A program made the translations under genes and the position numbers. Source: Pseudomonas saponiphila (GTDB taxonomy: Bacteria > Pseudomonadota > Gammaproteobacteria > Pseudomonadales > Pseudomonadaceae). From it: 64,000 nucleotides of DNA. The notes below the pieces were generated by a model. It had not been told where the DNA came from. It did not search any database and worked only from the letters and a program-made list of their open reading frames with translations. Where the stretch lies: positions 1,488,001 through 1,552,000 of the forward strand of contig NZ_FNTJ01000002.1 of assembly GCF_900105185.1 (NCBI RefSeq). The letters run 5' to 3'. The stretch's first letter is position 1. Every line of letters begins with the position of its first letter. Shown piece by piece: positions 50,422 through 62,592 of the stretch.

Positions 50422-51168
50422 GTGACCACCAGCAATCGCATTCTTCTCGGCGTGAACATCGATCACGTTGCCACCCTGCGTCAGGCCCGCGGCACTCGTT
50501 ACCCTGACCCGGTCAAGGCCGCTCTGGATGCGGAAGAGGCGGGTGCCGACGGCATCACCGTGCACCTGCGCGAAGACCGCCGGCACATTCAGGAGCGCGA
50601 CGTGCTGCTGCTCAAGGACGTGCTGCAGACCCGCATGAACTTCGAGATGGGCGTCACCGAAGAGATGATGGCGTTTGCCGAGCGCATTCGCCCGGCGCAT
50701 ATCTGCCTGGTGCCGGAAACCCGTCAGGAGCTGACCACCGAAGGCGGTCTTGACGTGGCCGGGCAGGAAGCACGGATCAAGGCGGCGGTGGAGCGCTTGT
50801 CGAAAATCGGTTCCGAAGTGTCGCTGTTCATCGACGCCGACGAGCGTCAGATCGAGGCCTCCAAACGCGTTGGTGCGCCGGCCATCGAGCTGCACACAGG
50901 GCGTTATGCCGATGCCCAGACGCCGAGTGAAGTGGCCGACGAGCTGCAGCGCATCGTCGACGGGGTTGCCGTGGGTCTGGCCCAGGGCCTGATCGTCAAT
51001 GCCGGCCACGGCCTGCATTACCACAACGTTGAAGCGGTGGCAGCGATCAAGGGCATCAATGAGCTGAACATCGGCCATGCCCTGGTGGCGCATGCCCTGT
51101 TCGTCGGTTTCAAGGGTGCGGTAGCCGAGATGAAAGCGCTGATCCTGGCGGCTGCCGCCAAGGCCTGA
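50422..51168 (+). CDS. pdxJ: PdxJ, pyridoxine 5'-phosphate synthase
   Basis: 248 residues from a GTG at 50422, seven bases after CAGGAG; an earlier in-frame ATG at 50296 is not favoured. [17 protein letters not shown] (catalytic His), [25 protein letters not shown] and [11 protein letters not shown] all fit the PdxJ barrel. Joins DXP and 3-amino-2-oxopropyl phosphate to make PNP, the last step of de novo vitamin B6 synthesis. Confidence 0.97.
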   Translation: MTTSNRILLGVNIDHVATLRQARGTRYPDPVKAALDAEEAGADGITVHLREDRRHIQERDVLLLKDVLQTRMNFEMGVTEEMMAFAERIRPAHICLVPETRQELTTEGGLDVAGQEARIKAAVERLSKIGSEVSLFIDADERQIEASKRVGAPAIELHTGRYADAQTPSEVADELQRIVDGVAVGLAQGLIVNAGHGLHYHNVEAVAAIKGINELNIGHALVAHALFVGFKGAVAEMKALILAAAAKA

Positions 51169-51173
51169 GTGCT

Positions 51174-51228
51174 CTTCGCCGGCAAGCTGATTCCTGCAAC
51201 CTCTGTAGGAGCCGGCTTGCCGGCGAAG
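51174..51228. repeat. REP pair between pdxJ and mltF
   Basis: CTTCGCCGGCAAGCTGATTC and the inverse GGAGCCGGCTTGCCGGCGAA (51208-51227) between two convergent genes; followed by CTTTTAG, so it may also end pdxJ transcription. Confidence 0.87.
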
Positions 51229-51232
51229 GCTT

Positions 51233-52980
<1,748 letters not shown>

Positions 52981-55900
52981 ATGTTGATCCTGCGCGGCGC
53001 TCCTGCCCTTTCTGCCTTTCGCCACAGCAAACTCCTTGAACAACTGAGCCAGAAGGTTCCAGCTGTCAGTGGCCTGTATGCTGAATTCGCTCACTTCGCC
53101 GAAGTCACCGGCGTCCTGACCGGCGACGAACAGCAGGTGCTTGCGCGCCTTCTGAAGTACGGCCCCAGCGTTCCGGTACAAGAGCCGAGCGGCCGTCTGT
53201 TCCTGGTCTTGCCGCGTTTCGGCACAATCTCGCCCTGGTCGAGCAAGGCCAGCGACATCGCCCGTAACTGTGGCCTGGCCAAAGTCCAGCGCCTGGAGCG
53301 CGGTATCGCTTTCTACGTGAGCGGTGAGTTCAGCGACGCCGACGCCCAGGCGATTGCCGATGCCCTGCATGACCGCATGACCCAGATCGTGGTGGCCAAC
53401 CTGGAGCAGGCCGCCGGTCTGTTCAGCCACGCCGAACCCAAGCCGCTGACCGCCATCGACATCCTCGGCGGCGGCCGTGCCGCGCTGGAAAAAGCCAACA
53501 GCGAACTGGGCCTGGCCCTGGCCGAAGACGAAATCGATTACCTGATGAACGCCTTCCAGGGCCTCAAGCGTAATCCCCACGACATCGAACTGATGATGTT
53601 CGCCCAGGCCAACTCCGAGCACTGCCGCCACAAGATCTTCAACGCCAGTTGGGACATCGACGGCCAGAGCCAGGAAAAAAGCCTGTTCGGCATGATCAAG
53701 AACACCTATCAGATGCACAGCGAAGGTGTGTTGTCGGCCTACAAGGACAACGCCGCGGTGATCGTCGGTTCCGTTGCCGGGCGCTTCTACCCGAACCCTG
53801 AAACCCGCCAGTACGGCGCGGTGCAGGAGCCGGTGCACATTCTGATGAAGGTCGAGACCCACAACCACCCGACCGCCATCGCCCCGTTCCCGGGGGCTTC
53901 CACCGGTTCCGGCGGCGAGATCCGCGACGAGGGCGCCACCGGCCGCGGCGCCAAGCCGAAAGCCGGCCTCACCGGCTTCACCGTGTCCAACCTGCAGATC
54001 CCGGGCTTCGAACAGCCGTGGGAAGTGCCTTACGGCAAGCCTGAGCGCATCGTCAACGCCCTCGACATCATGATCGAAGGCCCCTTGGGCGGCGCCGCGT
54101 TCAACAACGAATTCGGCCGTCCGGCCCTGACCGGTTACTTCCGTACCTTCGAACAGTCCATCAACACCCCCCGTGGCGATGAAGTTCGTGGTTACCACAA
54201 GCCGATCATGCTGGCGGGCGGCATGGGCAACATCCGTGACGAGCACGTACAGAAAGGCGAGATCACCGTCGGCTCCAAGCTGATCGTCCTCGGCGGCCCG
54301 GCGATGCTCATCGGCCTGGGCGGCGGCGCTGCTTCCTCCATGGCCACCGGCACCAGCTCGGCGGACCTGGACTTTGCCTCGGTACAGCGTGAAAACCCTG
54401 AGATGGAACGCCGTTGCCAGGAAGTCATCGACCGTTGCTGGCAGCTGGGGGACAACAACCCCATCAGCTTCATCCACGACGTCGGCGCCGGCGGCCTGTC
54501 CAACGCCTTCCCGGAACTGGTCAACGACGGCGGCCGTGGCGGTCGCTTCGAACTGCGCAACATTCCCAACGACGAGCCGGGCATGGCCCCGCACGAAATC
54601 TGGTCCAACGAATCCCAGGAGCGTTATGTCCTGGCAGTGGGCGCGGCGGATTTCGAACGCTTCAAGGCCATCTGCGAGCGCGAGCGCTGCCCGTTCGCCG
54701 TGGTTGGTGAAGCCACTGCCGAGCCGCAGTTGACCGTGACCGACAGCCACTTCGGTAACAGCCCGGTGGACATGCCCCTGGAAGTGCTGCTGGGCAAGGC
54801 CCCGCGCATGCACCGTTCGGCCGTGCGGGAAACCGAGCTGGGTGACGATTTCGATCCAAGCACCCTGGACATCGCCGAGAGCATCGAGCGCGTCCTGCAC
54901 CACCCGGCCGTGGCCAGCAAGAGCTTCCTGATCACCATCGGCGACCGCACCATCACTGGCCTCGTGGCTCGTGACCAGATGGTCGGCCCATGGCAGGTGC
55001 CGGTGGCCGACGTGGCCGTGACCGCCACCAGCTTCGACGTCTACACCGGTGAAGCCATGGCCATGGGCGAGCGTACGCCGCTGGCCCTGCTGGATGCCCC
55101 GGCGTCCGGGCGCATGGCGATCGGCGAAACCCTGACCAACATCGCGGCCTCGCGGATCAACAAGATCAGCGACATCAAGCTCTCCGCCAACTGGATGTCG
55201 GCCGCCGGCCACCCGGGCGAAGACGCGCGTCTGTACGACACGGTCAAGGCTGTGGGCATGGAACTGTGCCCCGAGCTGGGCATCACCATCCCGGTGGGCA
55301 AGGACTCCATGTCCATGGCCACTCGCTGGAATGAAGAGGGCGTGGATAAGAGCGTCACCTCGCCGCTGTCGCTGATCGTCACCGGCTTCGCACCAGTGAC
55401 GGACATCCGCCAGACCCTGACCCCGCAACTGCGCATGGACAAGGGCACCACCGACCTGATCCTGATCGACCTCGGTCGTGGACAGAACCGCATGGGCGCC
55501 TCGATCCTCGCCCAGACCCACGGCAAGCTCGGCAAGCAGGCTCCGGACGTCGATGACGCCGAAGACCTGAAAGCCTTCTTCGCGGTGATCCAGGGCCTCA
55601 ACGCCGACGGCCACCTGCTGGCCTACCACGACCGTTCCGATGGTGGCCTGCTGGTGACCGCCGTGGAAATGGCTTTCGCCGGTCACTGCGGCCTGAACCT
55701 GACCCTCGACGCCGTGGCGGAGAACGCCGCGGAAATCGCCGCCATCCTGTTCAACGAAGAACTGGGTGCGGTGATCCAGGTGCGTCAGGACGCGACTCCG
55801 GACGTACTGGCCCAGTTCAGCGCTGCCGGCCTGGGCGACTGCGTGGCGGTGATCGGTCAGCCGATCAACAACGGTGAAGTGACCATCTCCTACAACGGCG

Positions 55901-56877
55901 AAAGCGTATTCACCGGCCAGCGCCGCCTGCTGCAGCGTCAGTGGGCAGAAACCAGCTACCAGATCCAGCGCCTGCGGGACAACGCCGAGTGCGCCGAACA
56001 GGAATTCGACGTCCTGCTGGAAGAAGACAACCCGGGCCTGAGCGTCAAGCTGGGCTTCGACGTCAACCAGGACATCGCCGCGCCTTACATCAAGAAGGGC
56101 GTGCGTCCCCAGGTGGCGGTGCTGCGTGAGCAGGGCGTCAATGGCCAGGTGGAAATGGCCGCGGCTTTCGACCGCGCCGGCTTCAACGCCATCGACGTGC
56201 ACATGAGTGACATCCTCGCCGGTCGTGTCGACCTCAACGACTTCAAGGGCATGGTTGCCTGCGGCGGCTTCTCCTACGGCGACGTACTGGGCGCCGGTGA
56301 AGGCTGGGCCAAGTCGGCGCTGTTCAACAGCCGCGCGCGGGATGCCTTCCAGGGCTTCTTCGAGCGGACCGACAGCTTCACCCTGGGTGTGTGCAACGGT
56401 TGCCAGATGATGTCCAACCTGCACGAGCTGATCCCGGGCAGCGAATACTGGCCGCACTTCGTGCGCAACCGTTCCGAGCAGTTCGAAGCCCGTGTGGCCA
56501 TGGTCCAGGTCCAGGAGTCGAACTCGATCTTCCTGCAGGGCATGGCCGGTTCGCGGATGCCGATCGCCATCGCCCACGGTGAAGGCCATGCGGAATTCGA
56601 AAGTGAAGAAGCCCTGCTGGAAGCCGATCTGTCCGGTTGCGTGGCCCTGCGTTTCGTCGACAACCACGGCAAGGTCACCGAGCGTTACCCGGCCAACCCG
56701 AACGGCTCGCCGCGCGGGATCACCGGCCTGACCAGCCGCGACGGTCGCGTCACCATCATGATGCCGCACCCTGAGCGGGTGTTCCGTGCCGTGCAGAACT
56801 CCTGGCGTCCGGACGACTGGAACGAAGACGCGGCGTGGATGCGCATGTTCCGCAACGCGCGTGCCTGGGTGAACTGA
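52981..56877 (+). CDS. purL: PurL, FGAM synthase
   Basis: 1298 residues from the ATG at 52981, matching the large gammaproteobacterial enzyme; an in-frame ATG at 52909 would add 24 residues. Order: N-terminal PurS-like part, two AIRS-type catalytic halves ([47 protein letters not shown]), and a C-terminal class I glutaminase with nucleophile Cys in [10 protein letters not shown] and the PHPER triad region. Converts FGAR to FGAM using glutamine and ATP, step four of purine synthesis. Five bases later a small NIF3-like gene starts. Confidence 0.97.
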   Translation: MLILRGAPALSAFRHSKLLEQLSQKVPAVSGLYAEFAHFAEVTGVLTGDEQQVLARLLKYGPSVPVQEPSGRLFLVLPRFGTISPWSSKASDIARNCGLAKVQRLERGIAFYVSGEFSDADAQAIADALHDRMTQIVVANLEQAAGLFSHAEPKPLTAIDILGGGRAALEKANSELGLALAEDEIDYLMNAFQGLKRNPHDIELMMFAQANSEHCRHKIFNASWDIDGQSQEKSLFGMIKNTYQMHSEGVLSAYKDNAAVIVGSVAGRFYPNPETRQYGAVQEPVHILMKVETHNHPTAIAPFPGASTGSGGEIRDEGATGRGAKPKAGLTGFTVSNLQIPGFEQPWEVPYGKPERIVNALDIMIEGPLGGAAFNNEFGRPALTGYFRTFEQSINTPRGDEVRGYHKPIMLAGGMGNIRDEHVQKGEITVGSKLIVLGGPAMLIGLGGGAASSMATGTSSADLDFASVQRENPEMERRCQEVIDRCWQLGDNNPISFIHDVGAGGLSNAFPELVNDGGRGGRFELRNIPNDEPGMAPHEIWSNESQERYVLAVGAADFERFKAICERERCPFAVVGEATAEPQLTVTDSHFGNSPVDMPLEVLLGKAPRMHRSAVRETELGDDFDPSTLDIAESIERVLHHPAVASKSFLITIGDRTITGLVARDQMVGPWQVPVADVAVTATSFDVYTGEAMAMGERTPLALLDAPASGRMAIGETLTNIAASRINKISDIKLSANWMSAAGHPGEDARLYDTVKAVGMELCPELGITIPVGKDSMSMATRWNEEGVDKSVTSPLSLIVTGFAPVTDIRQTLTPQLRMDKGTTDLILIDLGRGQNRMGASILAQTHGKLGKQAPDVDDAEDLKAFFAVIQGLNADGHLLAYHDRSDGGLLVTAVEMAFAGHCGLNLTLDAVAENAAEIAAILFNEELGAVIQVRQDATPDVLAQFSAAGLGDCVAVIGQPINNGEVTISYNGESVFTGQRRLLQRQWAETSYQIQRLRDNAECAEQEFDVLLEEDNPGLSVKLGFDVNQDIAAPYIKKGVRPQVAVLREQGVNGQVEMAAAFDRAGFNAIDVHMSDILAGRVDLNDFKGMVACGGFSYGDVLGAGEGWAKSALFNSRARDAFQGFFERTDSFTLGVCNGCQMMSNLHELIPGSEYWPHFVRNRSEQFEARVAMVQVQESNSIFLQGMAGSRMPIAIAHGEGHAEFESEEALLEADLSGCVALRFVDNHGKVTERYPANPNGSPRGITGLTSRDGRVTIMMPHPERVFRAVQNSWRPDDWNEDAAWMRMFRNARAWVN

Positions 56878-56882
56878 GGCTG

Positions 56883-57194
56883 ATGTACAAGCTCAGCTTC
56901 TTCGTGCCTCCCAGCCATGTGGAGCAGGTCAAGAGCGCCGTATTCGCCGCCGGTGGCGGACGTATCGGCGCCTATGACCAATGCGCCTGGCAGGTGCTCG
57001 GCCAGGGCCAGTTTCGCCCGTTGGACGGCAGTCAGCCGTTTCTCGGGCAGACCGGCCAGGTCGAGCAGGTGGAGGAATGGAAAGTCGAGCTGGTGGTGGC
57101 CGATGAACTGATCGCCCATGCGGTGGCAGCCCTCAAGCAGAGCCATCCCTACGAGACGCCGGCTTATGAAGTCTGGCGCCTCGAAGCGTTCTGA
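56883..57194 (+). CDS. Small NIF3/YqfO-like domain protein
   Basis: 103 residues from the ATG at 56883, five bases after purL. It matches the inserted domain of some NIF3 family proteins (CutA1/PII-like fold): MYKLSFFVPPSHVEQVKSAV, GRIGAYDQCAWQVLGQGQFR, QSHPYETPAYEVWRLE. In B. subtilis YqfO this domain joins two metal-binding halves; as a stand-alone protein its role is unknown. Probably co-transcribed with purL and ended by the next terminator. Confidence 0.85.
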   Translation: MYKLSFFVPPSHVEQVKSAVFAAGGGRIGAYDQCAWQVLGQGQFRPLDGSQPFLGQTGQVEQVEEWKVELVVADELIAHAVAALKQSHPYETPAYEVWRLEAF

Positions 57195-57208
57195 GGTTAT
57201 CCACCGAT

Positions 57209-57248
57209 AAAAAGCCCGCTGCACCGGAGACGGTCAGCGGGTTTTTTT
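57209..57248 (+). terminator. Intrinsic terminator after the NIF3-like gene
   Basis: CCCGCTG (57215-57221) pairs with CAGCGGG (57235-57241), with seven Ts after; the A-run before the stem allows function on both strands. Confidence 0.92.
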
Positions 57249-57253
57249 GTGGA

Positions 57254-57289
57254 CCTTCGCCTGCAGGAGCCGGCTTGCCGGCGAAGGCG
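57254..57289. repeat. REP element after nagE
   Basis: CCTTCGCCTGCAGGAGCCGG and CTTGCCGGCGAAGGCG, a single REP with its hairpin (CCTTCGCC pairs with GGCGAAGG), five bases past the nagE stop. Confidence 0.8.
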
Positions 57290-57293
57290 TCTT

Positions 57294-58997
57294 TCAGGCT
57301 CTCGCCCCCACCTTCTTGTGCAGCAGCGCTTGCAGAGCAGCCTGCAAGCCCCCGGCCTTCTCGCCGATCAATACATGCCAGACATCCCCCTCCAGCCGCC
57401 GGGTTCCCTGGCAGCCCAGGACATTGAGTGCTGACTCCGAGAGGCTGCGGCTATCGCTCAGTTGCACCCGCAGCCGGGTCAGGGCGACGCAATCGGCCTG
57501 CAACAGGTTGTCCCGACCGCCCAGGGCATTGAGCCACTGCTGGGCTTCCTGGCTGGAGACTTCAATCGACTGGGGCGCCTCGACAGCTGCCGCTGGTGCC
57601 GCGACCTGGGCCGCCGGCAGCGCCAGGCGAATCTGGTCGGCGATATTGTCGGCCATCGGTCCCACCACCACCTGCAAGCTGCCGCCCTTGCCGGGGCGCA
57701 CCACGGCCAGGGCGCCCAGGGCTTTCAATTCGGCATCAGTGGCCAGGTTGCGGTCCGCCAGCTCCAGGCGCAGGCGCGTGGTGCAAGCGCCGACCGTGAT
57801 CAGGTTGGCCGCACCGCCCAGGGCCTTGATATAGGCGGCGGCGCGTTGATCGGCGTTGAGTTCGCTCTTGTCCCCGGACGGACTGTCTTCGCGCCCCGGG
57901 GTCTTGAGGTTGAAGCGGCGGATACAGAAGTCGAACACCAGGTAGTACACCACCGCGTACAGCAGCCCCACCGGAAACACTTTCCAGCCATTGGTGGAAC
58001 GTCCCCAGCCCAGGGCCATGTCGATGGCGCCGCCGGAGAAGGTGAACCCCAGGTGGATGTTCAGCAGGTTGGTCAGGGCCATGGCCAGGCCGGTGAGCAG
58101 CGCATGAACCAGATACAGCAGCGGGGCGAGGAACATGAAGGCGAATTCGATGGGTTCGGTGACCCCGGTAAGGAACGAGGTCAGGGCCATGGACAGGAAG
58201 ATCCCGCCCATCACCTTGCGCCGTTCCGGCAGGGTGTTGCGGTACATCGCCAGGCAGGCGGCGGGCAGGCCGAACAGCATCATCGGGAACATCCCGGTCA
58301 TGAACTGGCCGCCTTTCGGGTCCCCGGCGAAGTAGCGGGTCAGGTCGCCGGTGACCACGGCACCGGTGCTCGGGTCGGTGAAGCTGCCGAAGATGAACCA
58401 GGCCATGTTGTTGAGGATGTGGTGCAGGCCGGTGACGATCAGCAGGCGGTTGAACACGCCGAAGACGAAGGCGCCGAAGCTGCCGCTTTCCAGCAGCAAC
58501 TGGCCGAAGCTGTTGATGCCATGCTGGATCGGCGGCCAGATCAGGCCGAACGCCAGCCCCAGGCCCACGGCGCTGAAGCCGGTGGCGATGGGCACGAAGC
58601 GCCGGCCGCCGAAGAACGCCAGGTATTCCGGCAGCTTGATGTCCTTGAAGCGGTTGTACAGCGCACCGGCCATCAGGCCACTGATGATCCCGGCGAGCAT
58701 GCCCATGTTGATGCTGGCGTCCAGCACCTTGAGGGTCGAGATCATCACCAGGTAGCCGATGGCCCCGGCCAGCCCGGCGGTGCCGTTGTTGTCCTTGGCA
58801 AACCCCACGGCGATGCCGATGGCGAAGATCAGCGCCAGGTTGCCGAAGATCGATTGCCCGGCATCGTGGATGATGGCGATGTTCAGCAGGTCGGTGTCGC
58901 CCAGGCGCAGCAGCAGGCCGGCGATCGGCAGGATGGCGATGGGCAGCATCAGGGCGCGGCCGAGGCGTTGCAGGCCCTCGATGAAGTACTGGTACAT
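57294..58997 (-). CDS. nagE: NagE, GlcNAc PTS IIC-IIB component
   Basis: 567 residues. The IIC channel (about 1-365, starting MYQYFIEGLQRLGRALMLPI, with repeated membrane segments) is followed by IIB (about 385-470) with the phospho-cysteine in VGACTTRLRLEL. A second IIB-like repeat (about 490-560) has LTRLRVQLSD but Ala in place of the cysteine. NagE imports N-acetylglucosamine and phosphorylates it to GlcNAc-6-P, with NagF as donor. Last gene of the nag operon. Confidence 0.95.
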   Translation of the reverse strand: MYQYFIEGLQRLGRALMLPIAILPIAGLLLRLGDTDLLNIAIIHDAGQSIFGNLALIFAIGIAVGFAKDNNGTAGLAGAIGYLVMISTLKVLDASINMGMLAGIISGLMAGALYNRFKDIKLPEYLAFFGGRRFVPIATGFSAVGLGLAFGLIWPPIQHGINSFGQLLLESGSFGAFVFGVFNRLLIVTGLHHILNNMAWFIFGSFTDPSTGAVVTGDLTRYFAGDPKGGQFMTGMFPMMLFGLPAACLAMYRNTLPERRKVMGGIFLSMALTSFLTGVTEPIEFAFMFLAPLLYLVHALLTGLAMALTNLLNIHLGFTFSGGAIDMALGWGRSTNGWKVFPVGLLYAVVYYLVFDFCIRRFNLKTPGREDSPSGDKSELNADQRAAAYIKALGGAANLITVGACTTRLRLELADRNLATDAELKALGALAVVRPGKGGSLQVVVGPMADNIADQIRLALPAAQVAAPAAAVEAPQSIEVSSQEAQQWLNALGGRDNLLQADCVALTRLRVQLSDSRSLSESALNVLGCQGTRRLEGDVWHVLIGEKAGGLQAALQALLHKKVGARA

Positions 58998-59019
58998 GGC
59001 GTCTCTCCTGGAGTTCTTG

Positions 59020-61542
59020 TTATGGGTTCAGAGGCCAGTGCCGGGCGCAGGCTTCTCGCACCGCGACGGCACCCGGGAGGTCGAGCAGCGGCTGGCTCAG
59101 CCGGCGGCATTCGGCGGCATCCAGCTGGCGCACCCGGTCCTTGATTTCCCCCACCTGCGGCGGGCTCACCGACAGTTCGCGCACGCCCAGGCCGATCAGC
59201 ACCGGGGTGGCCAGTGGATCGGAAGCCAGGGCGCCGCAGACACCGACCCAGCGTCCATGGCGCTCGGCGCCGCTGCAGGTCTGGGCGATCAGGCGCAGCA
59301 GGGCCGGGTGCAGGGCGTCGACCCGTGCCGCCAGTCCGGCATGATCACGGTCCATGGCCAGGGTGTACTGGGACAGGTCGTTGGTGCCGATGGACAGGAA
59401 GTCGGCGTGCTTCGCCAGGTGCTCGGCCATCAGCGCCGCGGCCGGCACTTCGATCATCACCCCCAGCTCCGGCTGCTGGGTCAGGCCCAGTTCGGTGGCG
59501 AGCTGATTCAGGCGCTGACGGATGTGCAGCAACTCGGCCACTTCGGTGACCATCGGCAGCATCACCCGGCAGCGTTGCACCGGGCTGACCTGTAGCAGCG
59601 CGCGCAATTGCTGGTCCATCAGTTCCGGCCTTGCCTGAGCCAGGCGGATGCCGCGCAGGCCCAGCACCGGGTTGGCTTCCACCGGCAATGGCAGGTAGTC
59701 CAGTTGCTTGTCGCCGCCGACATCGATGGTGCGGATGATCACCGGCTTGTCGCCCATGGCGTCCAGTACTGCCTGATAAGCTTGGCGTTGTTCGGCTTCA
59801 TCCGGGGCGGTCTGCCGATCGACGAACAGGAACTCGGTGCGCAGCAGGCCGACGCCATCGGCGCCCCCCTGGTGCGCGTCCCGGGCTTCGGCGCTGGAGG
59901 CAACGTTGGCCGCCACCTCGATCGGCTGGCCGTCCCGGGTCAGGGCCGGGTCACGGGCTTGCTGGCGTTGCTGCTCGCGGCGCTGTCTACGGGCCGCAAC
60001 GGCCTCTTGCACCTGGGCGATGCGTTGCGGGTCCGGCGCCAGTTCCAGGCGGCCGCCATCGGCATCCAGCACCACGGTTTGCCCACCCTCGATTTCAAGC
60101 AGAACCGGGCCCAGGGCCACCAGGCAGGGCAGGCCCTTGCCCCGGGCGAGGATGGCCACGTGGGAGGTGGCGCCGCCGGCGGCCATGCACAGGCCGGCCA
60201 CGCCCTGGGCGCTCAGTTGCAGCAGGTCGGACGGGGTCAGCTCCTGGGTGGCGACCAGGGCCCCCGGGGGCAGTTGGTACTGCCAGGCTTCGCCGAGCAA
60301 GGCCCGCAGCACCCGTTGTTGCAGGTCCCGCAGGTCGTTGGCGCGCTCGGCCAAAAGCGGATTGCCCAGTTGTTGCAGTATCTGGCATTGCTCGGCGATG
60401 GCTGCGCTCCAGGCATGGGTGGCGGCGCGTCCCTGGACGATGGCTGCGTCGGCGGCGTCCAGCAGGGTCGGGTCTTCCAGCAATCCCAGATGGGCGTTGA
60501 AGATGTCCTGTTCCTGCTGATCGCGGCGTTGCCGGGCCTGTTCCAGGGTGCGCAGGATATCTCCGCGCACTTGCTCCAGGGCCGTGCTCAGCGCCAGGCG
60601 TTGCGACTCGGGTTGATGCTGGCCGCTGTCCTCGGGCAGCTCCATGGCGCTGAGGCGCACCAGGGGGCCGCAAACCAGCCCGGGTGCCGCGCAGACACCC
60701 TGCAACACGCCATCCTCGCTGGCCGGGCGCGGCACTTGGAGCGCGGCCGGCGCAGGGGCGTGGGCATCGTCCGCCAGGGCGCTGCCGAGGGTCTTGAGCA
60801 GCGCCTGCAAGGCGGCCTGGCAATCATCGCCCTGGCAACTGACCCGTACTTCATCCTGTTCGCCGATGCCCAGGCCCATCAGGGCGATCAGGCTGGTGCA
60901 GGGAGCGCTTTTGTCGTTGAAGGTCAGCTGTGAGTGGCTGTTGAATGCCGCCGCGGTCTGCCGCACCAGCGCGGCTGGGCGAGCGTGCAGCCCGCCGCGG
61001 TGGGCGACCCTGATCAGGGCGCTGGCCTGCTCGCTGGAATCGGCACGGGAACGCTCGGGCCTGGGGGCATCCGTGCGGCGGCTGACATGCAGCAACGGCT
61101 CGCCGACCTTGACCGAGGACAGGTTCAAGTGACGCAGCTCGAAGTGTTCGCCGTTGGTCAGGATCATCAGGCTGATCAGGCTCCGGCAGTGCTGCGCCAC
61201 ATGGTCCAGGTCGACCCGCAACAGGGGCTGGCCGGCGCTGACCTGCTGGCCTTGTTCCACCAGCAGGGCAAAGCCTTCGCCTTGCAGTTCGACGGTGTCC
61301 AGGCCCAGGTGCAGCAGCCATTCGGCACCGTTGGCGGCGCGCAGCGTTACCGCGTGCCCGGTGCGTGCGATCTGTATCACTTGCCCGGCGCAGGGCGCGT
61401 GCAGCGTGTCGTTGAGCGGGTCGATGGCAACCCCGTCACCCATGGCGCCACTGGCGAACACCGGGTCGGGGACGCTGTGCAGCGGCAGGACAGGCCCGCT
61501 GAGGGGGGCACTGAGCGTCAGGTCGTTATTGTTGTTGTGCAT
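59020..61542 (-). CDS. nagF: NagF, EIIA-HPr-EI multiphosphoryl transfer protein
   Basis: 840 residues from the ATG at 61542 (MHNNNNDLTLSAPLSGPV); another in-frame ATG at 61563 adds seven residues. Order: EIIA-Glc-like (about 1-150; WLLHLGLDTVEL phospho-His), HPr (about 165-250; RGGLHARPAALV), then Enzyme I (about 275-840; GGATSHVAILARGKGLPCLV phospho-His, MIEVPAAALMAEHLAKHADF, SIGTNDLSQYTLAMDRDH). One protein carries the phosphate from PEP to NagE. Lies 23 bases before nagE. Confidence 0.95.
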   Translation of the reverse strand: MHNNNNDLTLSAPLSGPVLPLHSVPDPVFASGAMGDGVAIDPLNDTLHAPCAGQVIQIARTGHAVTLRAANGAEWLLHLGLDTVELQGEGFALLVEQGQQVSAGQPLLRVDLDHVAQHCRSLISLMILTNGEHFELRHLNLSSVKVGEPLLHVSRRTDAPRPERSRADSSEQASALIRVAHRGGLHARPAALVRQTAAAFNSHSQLTFNDKSAPCTSLIALMGLGIGEQDEVRVSCQGDDCQAALQALLKTLGSALADDAHAPAPAALQVPRPASEDGVLQGVCAAPGLVCGPLVRLSAMELPEDSGQHQPESQRLALSTALEQVRGDILRTLEQARQRRDQQEQDIFNAHLGLLEDPTLLDAADAAIVQGRAATHAWSAAIAEQCQILQQLGNPLLAERANDLRDLQQRVLRALLGEAWQYQLPPGALVATQELTPSDLLQLSAQGVAGLCMAAGGATSHVAILARGKGLPCLVALGPVLLEIEGGQTVVLDADGGRLELAPDPQRIAQVQEAVAARRQRREQQRQQARDPALTRDGQPIEVAANVASSAEARDAHQGGADGVGLLRTEFLFVDRQTAPDEAEQRQAYQAVLDAMGDKPVIIRTIDVGGDKQLDYLPLPVEANPVLGLRGIRLAQARPELMDQQLRALLQVSPVQRCRVMLPMVTEVAELLHIRQRLNQLATELGLTQQPELGVMIEVPAAALMAEHLAKHADFLSIGTNDLSQYTLAMDRDHAGLAARVDALHPALLRLIAQTCSGAERHGRWVGVCGALASDPLATPVLIGLGVRELSVSPPQVGEIKDRVRQLDAAECRRLSQPLLDLPGAVAVREACARHWPLNP

Positions 61543-61569
61543 GGCGCAGTACTCATCGATCAAAGGGGC

Positions 61570-62592
61570 TTAGTGCGTGCGGGTCACTTTGCTCAGGTGA
61601 CGCGGCTGGTCCGGGTCCATGCTGCGGGCTTCGGCCAGGCCGGCGGCCATCACATAGAAGCTCTGGATCGCCAGGATCGGGTCCAGCACCGGGTGTTCCG
61701 CGCGGCTCAGGGTCAGGTCGCGCTCGCCGATGTCATCCGGCGCTGCCAGCAGCACCTTGGCGCCGCGCTGGCGCATGTCGGCGGCCAGGCTCAGCAGGCC
61801 GCCCTGTTCGGCGCCTCTGGGAGCGAACACCAGCAACGGGTAGTCGTGGTCGATCAGGGCCATCGGGCCATGGCGCACCTCGGCACTGCTGAAGGCTTCG
61901 GCCTGGATCGCCGACGTTTCCTTAAGCTTGAGCGCCGCTTCCTGGGCGATGGCGAAGCCGGCGCCACGGCCGATCACCATCAGGCGCTGGTAATCGCGCA
62001 GGGCGTTGACCGCCAGGTTCCAGTCCTGGGTCGCGGCCTGTTGCAGACCTTCGGGCAGAGCCAGGCCGGCCTCCAGCAGGTGGCTGTCCTCGTTCCAGTG
62101 AGCGATCAGCCGGGCGCTGGCGCTGAGGGTGGCGATAAAGCTCTTCGTCGCGGCCACGCTCTGCTCGGTACCGGCGTACAGCGGCAGGGAGAATTCGCTG
62201 GCGGCCTCCAGGGGGCTGTTTTGCGCATTGACCATGGCCACGCTGAGGGCCCCGCGCTTGCGCAGCAGGCGCACGCTGTTCACCAGGTCCGGGCTCTGGC
62301 CCGATTGCGAGAAGGCGAACACTGCCTGGCCGCTGACCCGCAGGGGCGCCTGTTGCATGGTCACCACCGACATCGGCAGCGAGGCCACCGGGATACCCAC
62401 TTGTTGCATGGCCAGGTAGGCGAAGTAGCTGGCGGCATGGTCGGAACTGCCCCGGGCCACGGTCATGGCCACTTGTGGCGGCTGGCGTCGCAGGCGGCCG
62501 GCAACCTCGATCAGGGATGGGTCCAGGTGCAGCAGCTGGCTGCTGACGGCGATGTGCGAGGACTGCGCCTCTTCAAGCATTTTTGAAGTCAA
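61570..62592 (-). CDS. nagB: SIS-domain glucosamine-6-phosphate deaminase-like protein
   Basis: 340 residues from a TTG at 62592 with GGAG six bases upstream; an ATG at 62580 is the alternative. Two SIS sugar-isomerase domains, as in the GlmS C-terminal half without the glutaminase: ARGSSDHAASYFAYLAMQQ, AFSQSGQSPDLVNSVRLLR, GRGAGFAIAQEAALKLKE, EVRHGPMALI. In pseudomonads this gene takes the place of classical NagB, making fructose-6-P from GlcN-6-P. It overlaps nagA by 20 bases. Confidence 0.9.
   Translation of the reverse strand: MTSKMLEEAQSSHIAVSSQLLHLDPSLIEVAGRLRRQPPQVAMTVARGSSDHAASYFAYLAMQQVGIPVASLPMSVVTMQQAPLRVSGQAVFAFSQSGQSPDLVNSVRLLRKRGALSVAMVNAQNSPLEAASEFSLPLYAGTEQSVAATKSFIATLSASARLIAHWNEDSHLLEAGLALPEGLQQAATQDWNLAVNALRDYQRLMVIGRGAGFAIAQEAALKLKETSAIQAEAFSSAEVRHGPMALIDHDYPLLVFAPRGAEQGGLLSLAADMRQRGAKVLLAAPDDIGERDLTLSRAEHPVLDPILAIQSFYVMAAGLAEARSMDPDQPRHLSKVTRTH

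Noticed and set aside
57196..57204. DnaA-like site TTATCCACC
   Set aside because: One mismatch, single copy, just after a stop codon; probably chance.
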